Below are positions 26,146-33,401 of a DNA stretch of 43,553 bases, in pieces. The translations under genes and the position numbers were made by a program. A model generated the notes under the pieces. That model was not told the origin of the DNA. It searched no databases and was given only the letters and a program-made list of their open reading frames with translations. The stretch is from Candidatus Woesearchaeota archaeon (GTDB lineage Archaea; Nanobdellota; Nanobdellia; Woesearchaeales; GW2011-AR9), in the NCBI GenBank assembly GCA_016181265.1, contig JACOZP010000002.1, positions 1-43,553 on the forward strand. The letters run 5' to 3'. Position 1 is the first letter of the stretch. Every line of letters begins with the position of its first letter.

Positions 26146-26178
26146 CGGCCTTAATCTTAATTTGTTTTTTTCTCCATC
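26123..26178 (+). terminator. Hairpin plus T-tract after rpoK
   Basis: GGCC (26123-26126) pairs with GGCC (26147-26150) around an inner stem TTCGCG-AAC-CGCGAA (26127-26141). A T-rich tract ending in seven T follows. The stem overlaps the last codons of rpoK. It looks like an end-of-operon terminator. Confidence 0.5.
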
Positions 26179-26212
26179 TATTTTTTAAAATACTTCTCTT
26201 TTTAATCTAGAA

Positions 26213-26509
26213 ATGAATAATCTTATCACTGAAGAGAAACTGCAGAAATATTTTTCTGTGACGGAAAAAGCATTAGCTATGGCCAAGACTGCGTTTGATC
26301 CAACACGTCAAGAACAGGCCGCAGACTTCTTTCTGATGGCACAGTCATATTTCAACGATGCGCGGCACTTCCTCCACAAGAAGAACGATGCCGTTCTCGC
26401 GTTCGCTGCATTGAACTACGCTCATGGCTGGCTGGATGCCGGCGCGCGCATCGGTTTGTTTCAAGTGTCCGACAGCACTTTGTTCACGGTGGATAATACT
26501 ACTAATTAG
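26213..26509 (+). CDS. DUF357 protein
   Basis: 98-aa helical protein. The pattern FFLMAQSYFNDARHFLHKKND followed by AALNYAHGWLDAGARIG is the signature of DUF357, a conserved archaeal family of unknown function, often near translation and RNA genes. There are no membrane segments. The box TTTTTTAAAATAC (about 26181-26192) lies about 25 nt before ATG. The stop codon is inside the palindrome ACTAATTAGT (26501-26510). Confidence 0.85.
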   Translation: MNNLITEEKLQKYFSVTEKALAMAKTAFDPTRQEQAADFFLMAQSYFNDARHFLHKKNDAVLAFAALNYAHGWLDAGARIGLFQVSDSTLFTVDNTTN

Positions 26510-26610
26510 TGCTAAATCCCCCAAAAGATTTATAAAGTGCTCATCTCTTTAACCATCTATTATCGAGAAAGAGAGGTTCTTAGGGGTTTTATCCATTCGG
26601 AGGAAACACT

Positions 26611-27399
26611 ATGATCGTTCAAAAAGACTTCCTAAACAAACTAAAGGACTTCGGCTTAAATTCATATGAGAGCAAACTCTGGGTTGCGCTCTTATCCCGC
26701 GGCGTATCCACGGCAGGAGAACTTTCTGATATTTCTAACGTTCCACGTTCCCGTGCCTATGATGTTCTTGAGTCACTGGAAAAGAAAGGTTTTATTATCG
26801 TCAAAGTCGGCAAGCCGATCAAATATCTGGCTGTGCCACCTGCCGAAGTCATCGAACGAGTAAAGAAACACGTCGTTGAAGAAGCCGAAGAGAAATCAAA
26901 CATCCTCTCCCAACTTCGCGACAGCGATGTTCTCGGAGAATTAAATACTTTGCATACGGAAGGTATCAAATTAGTTGATCCCACTGACCGCAGCGGCGCC
27001 TTCCGTGGCCGTGACAAAGCATACGATCACCTTGCGTCCATGATCAAACGTGCAAAGAAAAGCATCACGATTATGACCTCAAAAGAGGGGATTGAGCGAA
27101 AACATGAAATATTAGGAAACCACCTCAAACGCGCTGCTAAAGCTGGTGTGGATGTCAAAGTTTCTATCCCTGTATCTGTGAACAAAGAATTGATGGACGA
27201 GCTCGATTTTGCGAAAGTCCGTCAACACAAGAATGAGAACGCTCGTTTCTGCATTGTTGATGGCAAAGAATTAATGCTCTTCTTGACTGACGATAAGAAT
27301 ATCCACAAGAGTTATGATTGCGCAGTCTGGATCGAAGCGCCTTATTTCGTCGATTACTTCAATGCTCTCTTTGAAAAAGAGTGGAAAGTAGGAAAGTAA
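26611..27399 (+). CDS. TrmB-family transcriptional regulator
   Basis: 262-aa protein. N-terminal winged helix (about 5-80) with GLNSYESKLWVALLSRG and VPRSRAYDVLESLEKKGF is the TrmB DNA-binding signature. A short coiled linker follows, then a PLD-like effector domain (about 115-255; AKKSITIMTS, ARFCIVDGKELM). TrmB proteins sense sugars or related ligands, but the sugar-binding extension of the longer forms is absent. TATA-like GATTTATAAAG near 26528 and a strong GGAGG before ATG give a leadered transcript of about 55 nt. It heads the run of small genes that follows with 1-18 nt spacing. Confidence 0.9.
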   Translation: MIVQKDFLNKLKDFGLNSYESKLWVALLSRGVSTAGELSDISNVPRSRAYDVLESLEKKGFIIVKVGKPIKYLAVPPAEVIERVKKHVVEEAEEKSNILSQLRDSDVLGELNTLHTEGIKLVDPTDRSGAFRGRDKAYDHLASMIKRAKKSITIMTSKEGIERKHEILGNHLKRAAKAGVDVKVSIPVSVNKELMDELDFAKVRQHKNENARFCIVDGKELMLFLTDDKNIHKSYDCAVWIEAPYFVDYFNALFEKEWKVGK

Positions 27400-27400
27400 G

Positions 27401-27691
27401 ATGATGAAAGAACCGGTGAATTATAAACCATTAGCTTCTCTTACCAGTGGGTTTAATTTTATTTCTACTCTCGCACAGATTGGAGGGGTCGCAGAAATTG
27501 CCAGAGATGCTCATGATTATTCTGTTTCCGAAGGATACATTGGGTTGCATGCCGGTATTGGCATAATGTTATACGCGTCTGGGAGTCTCTTTAAGTGGGG
27601 CGTAGAAAGTGTTACGAGAGGAATTAATGCTCGATATCACTCTGCGCTGGAGAGAAAGCTAGCGGAAATTATGGTTAAGGAAGAAGAATAA
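27401..27691 (+). CDS. Small membrane protein, paralogue 1
   Basis: 96-aa protein I do not recognise, starting one base after the TrmB stop. Two hydrophobic stretches (about 12-33 and 48-72) suggest a hairpin membrane protein. The core YASGSLFKWGVES and the RYHSALE tail match the third small gene (28059-28328) along almost the full length at roughly 40% by eye, so the two are tandem paralogues. The charged C-terminal tail would be cytosolic. Start is ATGATG; either is possible. Confidence 0.75.
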   Translation: MMKEPVNYKPLASLTSGFNFISTLAQIGGVAEIARDAHDYSVSEGYIGLHAGIGIMLYASGSLFKWGVESVTRGINARYHSALERKLAEIMVKEEE

Positions 27692-27705
27692 AAGGTGATT
27701 AAAAA

Positions 27706-28041
27706 ATGGCAGAAAATGGGATTAAATTTTTCGGAGCATTTTTTGCGGCATATCTTGCCGTCAATGTAGGAACATGTACTGATAGTATGCGTGGACGTGA
27801 TATTCAAGAGTCGCTGAGACAAGCTAGAAAAGAGATTCAATACGTTCGAGAGGATGTGCAACGTCTTGGAAATCCTGCAATGGATTCTAATGACTCGTTG
27901 GATCTTCGAGTAGAGAATGTTCTTGGTGGTCCAGAATTAGAATCATTCTATACTATTGAGGGTAAACGAGTATATGTTACTGTTGACGGAAGACCAGTAG
28001 AAGAATATTTCCCTTTGCAAGCAGAAAAAGGAACAGAATAA
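27706..28041 (+). CDS. Small membrane-anchored coiled-coil protein
   Basis: 111-aa protein between the two paralogues, with GGTGA 8 nt before ATG. One N-terminal hydrophobic segment (IKFFGAFFAAYLAVNVG) is followed by a charged helix with coiled-coil spacing (QESLRQARKEIQYVREDVQRL) and a short beta-like end (YTIEGKRVYVTVDGRPVEEYF). Topology is probably one anchor plus a soluble domain. No family recognised. It is the likely partner of its neighbours. Confidence 0.72.
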   Translation: MAENGIKFFGAFFAAYLAVNVGTCTDSMRGRDIQESLRQARKEIQYVREDVQRLGNPAMDSNDSLDLRVENVLGGPELESFYTIEGKRVYVTVDGRPVEEYFPLQAEKGTE

Positions 28042-28058
28042 GAAGGAAACTATTCAAC

Positions 28059-28328
28059 ATGAAATACAACAATCATTTTCTCGCTTATTTTACAAATAGT
28101 ATGACGTTCTTAGGCTCTCTTGGAAAAGTCGCCGGAGTTCTCGAGATTGCTCGAGGTGTTATACATGACGAAGAAAAAGTTCATGCTGCAATTGGAGCTG
28201 TGATTTATGCTTCTGGAACTCTACTTAACTGGGGAGTGGAAAGCATTGGAAGGACTCTCGATGTGCACTATAAGTCTGCCCTCGAAGATGCTATTCAAAA
28301 ACTAGAAGGAAATACTCGTTGGGATTAA
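28059..28328 (+). CDS. Small membrane protein, paralogue 2
   Basis: 89-aa protein aligned with the 27401 gene: GVLEIARG/GVAEIARD, YASGTLLNWGVESIGR/YASGSLFKWGVESVTR, HYKSALE/RYHSALE. Two hydrophobic stretches in the same places. It has an AAGGAAAC ribosome site and follows the middle gene by 17 nt. Conservation concentrates in the second helix (GxxxYASGxLxxWGVES), suggesting a helix-packing motif. Function unknown. Confidence 0.75.
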   Translation: MKYNNHFLAYFTNSMTFLGSLGKVAGVLEIARGVIHDEEKVHAAIGAVIYASGTLLNWGVESIGRTLDVHYKSALEDAIQKLEGNTRWD

Positions 28329-28364
28329 AGATACTTTTTTATACAACACAATCATTTCTACTCT

Positions 28365-28709
28365 ATGTCTTTTAAACAAGTTATTCTCGTCAGACAAGAC
28401 TTAAAGCTTCCGAAAGGAAAATTAGCCGCCCAAGCAGCCCACGCCTCCGTCGAAGCCGTCTTAAAGTCAGATCCAAAAGACGTGAAGACGTGGCGCGCGG
28501 AAGGTATGGCTAAGATTGTCCTCAAGGTCAAAGACGAAAAAGAGCTTGTCGCTCTTTTCCAAAAAGCTAAAGACGAAAACCTCGTTTCGTCGCTCATCAC
28601 TGATGCCGGTCGAACTGTCATCGCTCCCGGCACGAGAACATGCGCTGCCATTGGTCCTTCTGACGAAGAGGATATTGATTTGATTACTGGTAAATTAGCA
28701 CTTCTTTAG
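28365..28709 (+). CDS. pth2: Peptidyl-tRNA hydrolase, Pth2 type
   Basis: 114-aa enzyme that frees tRNA from peptidyl-tRNA dropped by ribosomes. The opening FKQVILVRQDLKLPKGKLAAQAAHAS and the late ITDAGRTVIAPGTRTCAAIGP are the Pth2 signatures, with normal length. TTTTTATAC about 25 nt before ATG gives a leaderless start, so it is separate from the preceding small-gene operon. Confidence 0.95.
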   Translation: MSFKQVILVRQDLKLPKGKLAAQAAHASVEAVLKSDPKDVKTWRAEGMAKIVLKVKDEKELVALFQKAKDENLVSSLITDAGRTVIAPGTRTCAAIGPSDEEDIDLITGKLALL

Positions 28710-28758
28710 GAAGCTTCTAAAGTGAATCTTTATAACTACTTCATTATTTTTGTATAAG

Positions 28759-29637
28759 ATGAATCGTCGTTGGCTTTTGGCTCTTCTCAGTACATGTGTC
28801 CTCCAAGGAGACAGACAAACCACTTCTCAGTTTCGCAATATTTTTTCGGAACATACCTTTCAAGAGATCGCAGCGAGCTTAACACTTCCTCTTCGTCATA
28901 CTCCAACATTAGTCGTCAACACAGATAATACGTATCATCTTACTGCTCTCAAAAGCGAGAAAGAAGGGGTCAAAGATCTTCAGAAGCTAGCGCAGAGAGC
29001 GGACCGTGAAGAAGTCTATGTTTTTCTTCCTGAAGAAGAGCGTTGGATTGAGATTGGATACAAAGAATCAGCGATCGAACTTCAAGTCACTCCTCAGGGT
29101 GAAGTTTACGGTAAAGTCACCGCAGCATGCGACCCCCTATTAGATATCTTTCTGGCACAACATAAATCCCTTGCCATTTATCACTTTCATCCGCGTCTCT
29201 TCAGAGAAAAAACGATTGCCTTACTAAAAGAACACCCTCCTAAGAAAGAAACGTTAGAAGATGCGATTGCATTTCAGCAGGATAACCATGTACTTCCCTC
29301 TTCCATCGATCTTTTTTCCATGATCACTGAGTCGGCGAAATATTATCATCAATATCATCCCGATGGCGAGATTGTATTCAATGTAGTCTCAGCAGAAGGG
29401 GTAACTCGTTACGAAATCGATTCAAATCTTCGGAAAGATTTCTCGCAAGGGGATTCACAGGAAGTTATCAGTTTTGCTCAGACCTTGGGTGCAGTCCATG
29501 TACATGTGGATCGGAAAGAATTCTGGAAACAGAACGGCCGAAACTTAACATCTTATATCCAGAGCCTGAACTTTCTGGGCGTCAGAATGCGTTATCAATC
29601 TTTTTCCGACCGAGACGACGCGGGCCAGACAAATTAG
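28759..29637 (+). CDS. Putative JAB/MPN-like metalloprotein
   Basis: 292-aa protein of unrecognised family. It has YHFHP at 141-145 and PSSIDL at 180-185, the HxH and SxxD halves of a JAMM zinc motif, but with about 36 residues between them instead of the usual 7-10; Glu115 (QGEVYG) could be the upstream glutamate. An N-terminal hydrophobic stretch (MNRRWLLALLSTCVLQ) may be a signal or part of the fold. I chose ATG 28759 over the in-frame TTG at 28750 because CTTTATAAC lies about 27 nt upstream. JAMM activity is inference. Confidence 0.65.
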   Translation: MNRRWLLALLSTCVLQGDRQTTSQFRNIFSEHTFQEIAASLTLPLRHTPTLVVNTDNTYHLTALKSEKEGVKDLQKLAQRADREEVYVFLPEEERWIEIGYKESAIELQVTPQGEVYGKVTAACDPLLDIFLAQHKSLAIYHFHPRLFREKTIALLKEHPPKKETLEDAIAFQQDNHVLPSSIDLFSMITESAKYYHQYHPDGEIVFNVVSAEGVTRYEIDSNLRKDFSQGDSQEVISFAQTLGAVHVHVDRKEFWKQNGRNLTSYIQSLNFLGVRMRYQSFSDRDDAGQTN

Positions 29638-29664
29638 GAGGGGAGAGCGTTTTTGCTGGCGAAA

Positions 29665-29680
29665 GGCTTATAAATAAGCC
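29665..29680 (+). promoter_or_regulatory. Palindromic TATA box of the eL42 operon
   Basis: GGCTTAT-AA-ATAAGCC is an inverted repeat of 7-bp arms centred on the TATA element, about 25 nt before the rpl44e start. A looser extension pairs GCGAAA with TTTGC outside. Symmetry over the TATA box would let a dimeric repressor, possibly a product of the operon, compete with TBP. Confidence 0.6.
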
Positions 29681-29698
29681 CTTTGCTTAGGGTAGAGT

Positions 29699-30007
29699 AT
29701 GAAGATTCCTAAATCCATCAAGAAAATCTGCAAGCATTGTAAGAAACATACAGAACACAAAGTTGCGCAGAACAAAAAGCGCGCACCAAGTTCTTTAAGT
29801 CACGGGTCAAAATACCGTGCTCGCCTACGTGGCCGTGCCAGAGGCGTTGGTAACCTTGGCCGTTATTCTAAGCCTGCCGTGACCAAATTCAAACGTACCG
29901 GCGCTAAAAACACTAAAAAAACAGATCTTCGCTACACCTGTGTTGTCTGCAAGAAGACATCCTGCCAGAGCGAAGGGATGCGTTCCAAACGCGTGGAGTT
30001 AGTCTAA
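29699..30007 (+). CDS. rpl44e: Ribosomal protein eL42 (L44e)
   Basis: 102-aa large-subunit protein near the E site. Basic N-terminus with CKHC (11-14) and a second zinc knuckle CVVC (81-84). The loop GRARGVGNLGRYSKP and the end GMRSKRVEL are characteristic of L44e. It is first of a probable operon eL42-eS27 and then aIF2a-nop10, a conserved archaeal/eukaryotic arrangement. Confidence 0.96.
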   Translation: MKIPKSIKKICKHCKKHTEHKVAQNKKRAPSSLSHGSKYRARLRGRARGVGNLGRYSKPAVTKFKRTGAKNTKKTDLRYTCVVCKKTSCQSEGMRSKRVELV

Positions 30008-30008
30008 A

Positions 30009-30194
30009 ATGAGTCACTTTTCCGAAACCAAAAGCAAATTCATCAAAGTCCGTTGCGCTAAATGTAAGAACGAACAGATTATCTTCGGCAACACGAGCAG
30101 TAACGTCTTATGCTTAGTTTGCAATAAAGAAGTAGCCTATTCCACCGGTGGAAAATCGAGAATTTCTGCAAGAGTTCTAGAAGTTTTGGAGTAA
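30009..30194 (+). CDS. rps27e: Ribosomal protein eS27
   Basis: 61-aa small-subunit zinc protein with CAKC (16-19) and CLVC (35-38) zinc knuckles and the end GGKSRISARVLEVLE typical of S27e. It follows rpl44e by one base (TAAAATG context), so it is co-translated. Normal length. Confidence 0.95.
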   Translation: MSHFSETKSKFIKVRCAKCKNEQIIFGNTSSNVLCLVCNKEVAYSTGGKSRISARVLEVLE

Positions 30195-30335
30195 AAGTCA
30201 TTCTCTTTATTTTCTCTTTCACTTTCTTTTCCTCATTCTTTCACCGAAAGATATATTTTGCTCTACCTCTTAACCAGCCCGACTTTCTACTTTCTAATCC
30301 AAACGTTTTTAAATAACCTTCATTCTTATTGAATT
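30195..30335 (+). promoter_or_regulatory. Pyrimidine-rich spacer and aIF2a promoter
   Basis: The first ~50 nt after eS27 are T/C-rich (a likely terminator). CGTTTTTAAATAACC near 30303-30316 lies about 26 nt before the aIF2a ATG and should be its own leaderless promoter. No other feature seen. Confidence 0.45.
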
Positions 30336-31115
30336 ATGTTTTATCAACGTAAAGGAATACCGGAAGAGAATGAGATCGTGTTGTGTAAAGTTACAAAGAT
30401 CTACCCTAACTCTGTTTTTGTCGATATCTTAGAATATGCTCGTCAAGGTATGATCCACATCTCTGAAGTCTCTCCGGGGAGAATTCGTAATCTCCGAGAT
30501 TTTGTCAGCGAAGGCAGACAGATCGTCTGTAAAGTTTTGCGGATCGATTACGAGAAAGGTCACATTGATCTATCATTACGTCGGGTTAATACGACCCAAC
30601 AACGAGAAAAATTAGATGACATCAAACAAGAGTTGAAAGCGGAAAATCTCGTCAAGGCCGTTGCTAAAAAAATAAATCAGCCAGTAGAAAAAGTCTATCA
30701 AGAGATCGCACCACCTGTTCTCTCTGAATTTCCTTATCTCTATCAGTGTTTTAAAGCTGTTGTAGATAAAGAAGCGGATCTTGAAAAGATGGGCATCCCC
30801 AAGAAATTGGCTGATGAATTAACTGCAGCGATTGCCGATAAATTTAAACCACCTAAATTTATCATCAAAGGGGAAATTGTCCTTCATACATACGCCGATG
30901 AGGGAGTAGAAAAAGTTCGGGTAACACTCCTTAAAGTTGAGAAAATATCTCCTTCCGTTCATGTTTCTTATCTTGGCGCAGGCCGTTATCAAGTGACAAT
31001 AGAAGATATTGATTACAAGCCTGCTGAAAAAAATCTAGCTAAAGTAGAAGAGATTCTGGAAGGGTTTAACGATAAGCTTTCCACCGCTACATTCCAGCGG
31101 GAAAAAACAGCCTAA
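30336..31115 (+). CDS. eif2a: Translation initiation factor aIF2 alpha
   Basis: 259-aa alpha subunit of the heterotrimer that brings Met-tRNAi to the small subunit. S1 domain (about 10-85: DILEYARQGMIHISEVSPGRIR), helical domain (90-170) and C-terminal alpha/beta domain (170-259) that binds gamma. The regulatory serine loop of eukaryotes corresponds to EVSPGRIRNL. The last base of the stop is the first base of the nop10 ATG (TAATG). Confidence 0.95.
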   Translation: MFYQRKGIPEENEIVLCKVTKIYPNSVFVDILEYARQGMIHISEVSPGRIRNLRDFVSEGRQIVCKVLRIDYEKGHIDLSLRRVNTTQQREKLDDIKQELKAENLVKAVAKKINQPVEKVYQEIAPPVLSEFPYLYQCFKAVVDKEADLEKMGIPKKLADELTAAIADKFKPPKFIIKGEIVLHTYADEGVEKVRVTLLKVEKISPSVHVSYLGAGRYQVTIEDIDYKPAEKNLAKVEEILEGFNDKLSTATFQREKTA

Positions 31116-31294
31116 TGGTAGACAAACTTCATTACTGTTCTGGATGTCAGCAGTATACGATGCATGACAAATGCCCGAAGTGTGGAACAGAAACCCATAT
31201 CCCCAAGCCCCCGAAATTCTCACTTGTGGATAAATATGGTGCTTATCGTCGGGAAGTCAAAAAGAAGAAATTGATAGAAAAAGGATTATATTAA
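31115..31294 (+). CDS. nop10: H/ACA RNP protein Nop10
   Basis: 59-aa protein missing from the ORF track because of length. N-terminal zinc ribbon CSGC (8-11) and CPKC (20-23), then PKPPKFSLVDKYGAYRR, the linear motif that binds the pseudouridine synthase Cbf5. With L7Ae and Gar1 it forms the H/ACA pseudouridylation complex. Translationally coupled to aIF2a, as in many archaea. A small hairpin (GGAAC/GTTCC, 31301-31315) follows the stop. Confidence 0.95.
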   Translation: MVDKLHYCSGCQQYTMHDKCPKCGTETHIPKPPKFSLVDKYGAYRREVKKKKLIEKGLY

Positions 31295-31355
31295 CTTCCC
31301 GGAACAGAGAGTTCCACCCTAATTGAGGATAGTCATTTTCAGGTTTTCTCTAACT

Positions 31356-32156
31356 TTACCAGACATTGATCCCTAATTCCTGTCCGCTGATCCCGATTCC
31401 TTGCATTGTCCCTTCCAATGTCGTAGCCGCAGTGACATTGCCTTCTTTTGAAGCCGAGAATCGACCTCTAAAAGAATATATCCTTACTGTTTCATCCTCT
31501 AATGTATAGGTCAATTTATCGGAGACTGTTAACGCACCGCTTCCGGAAGGGAAGTCGATCTCTTTTAAAGTTATTCCTCGCAAGTCAAACTTCCGATAAT
31601 GCAAATTATTAAGATTAATTGAAAGTGTTTTTTCAGAAGAGAAAGCAACATCGTTTACTTCAATCCTGTTGGCAGTGCCTTTTAGCCCCATTCCTTCCTC
31701 GCTAAACGCAATCGAACCGCTGAAGTCTTTGAGTGTCAGCTTAACTTCTTTCATATTATTTAATTCCAACTTATCATCATTAACATTGATTGTCGTTGTT
31801 AAGTCGTCAAAATATAACTCTATCTCTTCGACTTTCGTATCTTTCTTGACCGAAGGAATCTGATCAAAAGTTAGCAACATCGGAACTTCTTTACCGTTTT
31901 TAGTGACTTCCTCACTAAAGACTTTATTGATCTTTTGCTGTGTCGTTCCTGCTGATTCTGAAACTGCATCATCGGTAGATACTTTTGATAAGTTAGTCTC
32001 TCCTACAATCGCACTCGTCAGGCTGAAACCATTAGGATTATTATTATTTAGCAACAACAAGAATAAGACCCCGCCAACAACTAGTGTTATCATCACTATG
32101 TAGAATCGTAACCGTTGATGTCCGGAATGTCCTCCGCTAGTAGAACCTGGATGCAT
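31356..32156 (-). CDS. Single-pass membrane protein with extracytoplasmic beta-rich domain
   Basis: 266-aa protein of unknown family. A His/Gly/Ser-rich cytosolic start is followed by one membrane helix (RLRFYIVMITLVVGGVLFLLLL), a Ser/Thr linker, and a soluble domain (about 85-266) rich in alternating beta-strand sequence (VEEIELYFDDLTTTINVNDD). I start at ATG 32156 rather than 32180: GAGGTG lies 6 nt upstream of it, and the TATA-like box (GGTTTATTAATTAAG, about 32197-32209) would start transcription near 32177. Possibly a cell-surface or wall-associated protein. Confidence 0.75.
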   Translation of the reverse strand: MHPGSTSGGHSGHQRLRFYIVMITLVVGGVLFLLLLNNNNPNGFSLTSAIVGETNLSKVSTDDAVSESAGTTQQKINKVFSEEVTKNGKEVPMLLTFDQIPSVKKDTKVEEIELYFDDLTTTINVNDDKLELNNMKEVKLTLKDFSGSIAFSEEGMGLKGTANRIEVNDVAFSSEKTLSINLNNLHYRKFDLRGITLKEIDFPSGSGALTVSDKLTYTLEDETVRIYSFRGRFSASKEGNVTAATTLEGTMQGIGISGQELGINVW

Positions 32157-32274
32157 AGTTAAACACCTCTTTATCGTCATCTTCTAGGTGTCTTAATTAA
32201 TAAACCTTTTGGTTACGAATAGGGAAGCCAAAAGAGCCGCAACCTTTTTAAAGAACCCACCCTCCCCAGCTCTA

Positions 32275-32381
32275 TTCAAGAGATGCGTCGGTTTAGATGT
32301 CGTCTGACGTCTTTGCTTACTCATACTGGAGAACGTAGATAATTCTTCTTCTCCGTAGAACATAGATTAGAGGTAAATAAC
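32275..32381 (+). promoter_or_regulatory. Structured uS15 mRNA leader
   Basis: A TATA-like box (CTTTTTAAAG, about 32245-32254) predicts a leader of roughly 105 nt, unusual here, where most leading genes are leaderless. It holds a 7-bp hairpin AGATGTC-GTCT-GACGTCT (32295-32312), a stem GGAGAA/TTCTCC (about 32325-32355) and GAGGT 8 nt before ATG. uS15 represses its own mRNA in several bacteria; autoregulation here is inference. Confidence 0.45.
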
Positions 32382-32834
32382 ATGGCACGTATGCATTCCA
32401 GACGGAAAGGACAAAGTGGAAGTAAGAAACCAGTAGCAAAAGTACCGGGATGGTCTCCTTTCAAAGATAAAGAAGTAGAAAAATTAGTTGTTAAGTATGC
32501 TAGGGCAGGAAAATCTGCTAGTGAAATTGGTATGATCCTTCGGGATGCTTATGGCATCACTAGTGTTCGTACTCTTACCCAGAAGAAAATAACGATGATC
32601 TTGACCGAAAACGATCTTCTTAAGAAATTACCCGAAGATCTCCTCGCTTTGATCCAGAAACTGATTAATGTCAAGCAACATGTAGAACAGAACAAACACG
32701 ATACTAGTGCCTCTCGCGGCGTCATCTTGACAACCTCCAAGATCCGTCGTTTGACGAAATACTACAAACACACGGGTAAATTGCCGCAGGACTGGCAATT
32801 AGATATGGATCGTCTTAAGATGTATCTCGAATAA
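32382..32834 (+). CDS. rps15: Ribosomal protein uS15
   Basis: 150-aa archaeal-type uS15: the basic N-terminal extension MARMHSRRKGQSGSKKP, then the conserved core (KSASEIGMILRDAYGI, LIQKLINVKQHVEQNKHDTSASRG) and the end LTKYYKHTGKLP. It binds the three-way junction of 16S helices 20-22 early in assembly. Full length. Confidence 0.96.
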   Translation: MARMHSRRKGQSGSKKPVAKVPGWSPFKDKEVEKLVVKYARAGKSASEIGMILRDAYGITSVRTLTQKKITMILTENDLLKKLPEDLLALIQKLINVKQHVEQNKHDTSASRGVILTTSKIRRLTKYYKHTGKLPQDWQLDMDRLKMYLE

Positions 32835-32840
32835 GCCGAG

Positions 32841-32870
32841 ATCTTTTATTTTTTTCTTTTAAATTTCTTT
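32841..32870 (+). terminator. Poly-T terminator after uS15
   Basis: Runs of four and seven T (TTTTATTTTTTTCTTTT) begin a few bases after the uS15 stop, an archaeal-type T-tract terminator. Confidence 0.5.
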
Positions 32871-32991
32871 ATCTAGAATATTTTGCGCTTGGATAACGCA
32901 AGAACTCTATCTCCCATAGCCGAGGCATAGGAAAATCTGTATAGCCCGCCACCTTAATATTTTTCCCGTCAAGATCAGAAGATAAAATCAT
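32869..32991 (-). CDS. Candidate 40-aa small ORF or gene remnant
   Basis: ATG-started 40-codon ORF, shorter than the ORF-track cutoff, opening MILSSDLDGKNIKVAGYT. The frame stays open another 10 codons upstream of the ATG, into the terminator-like hairpin. The composition (Trp, Pro, Asp, Tyr spread evenly) looks coding. No TATA box or ribosome site is evident, so it may be the decayed end of a larger gene. Function unknown. Confidence 0.25.
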   Translation of the reverse strand: MILSSDLDGKNIKVAGYTDFPMPRLWEIEFLRYPSAKYSR

Positions 32992-33001
32992 ACATAAAAA
33001 A

Positions 33002-33024
33002 TGATCCCGTAAAGAACGGGATCA
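33002..33024 (-). terminator. Hairpin plus T-run terminator after the wHTH gene
   Basis: Perfect 9-bp stem TGATCCCGT/ACGGGATCA with a 5-nt loop. Read on the minus strand it is followed by six T, 50 nt past the stop of the wHTH gene. This is the layout of a bacterial intrinsic terminator, unlike the plain T-tracts elsewhere in the window. Confidence 0.6.
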
Positions 33025-33073
33025 CTTTCCCTAATCAACTCTAAATTGAAAAAAAATAATATCAACAATTATT

Positions 33074-33352
33074 TTACAATCTCGTCTTGATGCTCTCGAT
33101 ATTGGACGCGATTTCTTGACCTTTCTTTGTCAATTCCAGCAACTTCAATCGTCCTTCTTTTTTAAAGTTGATCAAATCTGCTTTCTGCATCTCTTGCAGT
33201 ATCTTCACGACATGACTGTACGTGCAGTCAATTTGTTTTGCTAGAACCGACGCATAAACACTATTGTTGGCATTCTTTAATTCTACTAACATCATTGCTG
33301 GTTTTTCACGAAAAAACACATCAAAGATAACCTTCTTTTTATTCTTGTTCAT
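33074..33352 (-). CDS. Winged-helix transcriptional regulator
   Basis: 92-aa MarR/ArsR-size winged-helix protein: ASVLAKQIDCTYSHVVKILQEMQKADLI is the helix-turn-helix, followed by the wing (NFKKEGRLKLLELTKKG). No effector domain, so it is likely a dimeric repressor. GGGGTG lies about 8 nt before ATG. Its upstream region carries two inverted repeats over the TATA-like sequence, suggesting autoregulation. Divergent from the helicase gene about 460 nt away. Confidence 0.87.
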   Translation of the reverse strand: MNKNKKKVIFDVFFREKPAMMLVELKNANNSVYASVLAKQIDCTYSHVVKILQEMQKADLINFKKEGRLKLLELTKKGQEIASNIESIKTRL

Positions 33353-33401
33353 GGTGACACCCCCCGATATTGACGTCCACCAACCTCTCGCTTAATTGGT
33401 G

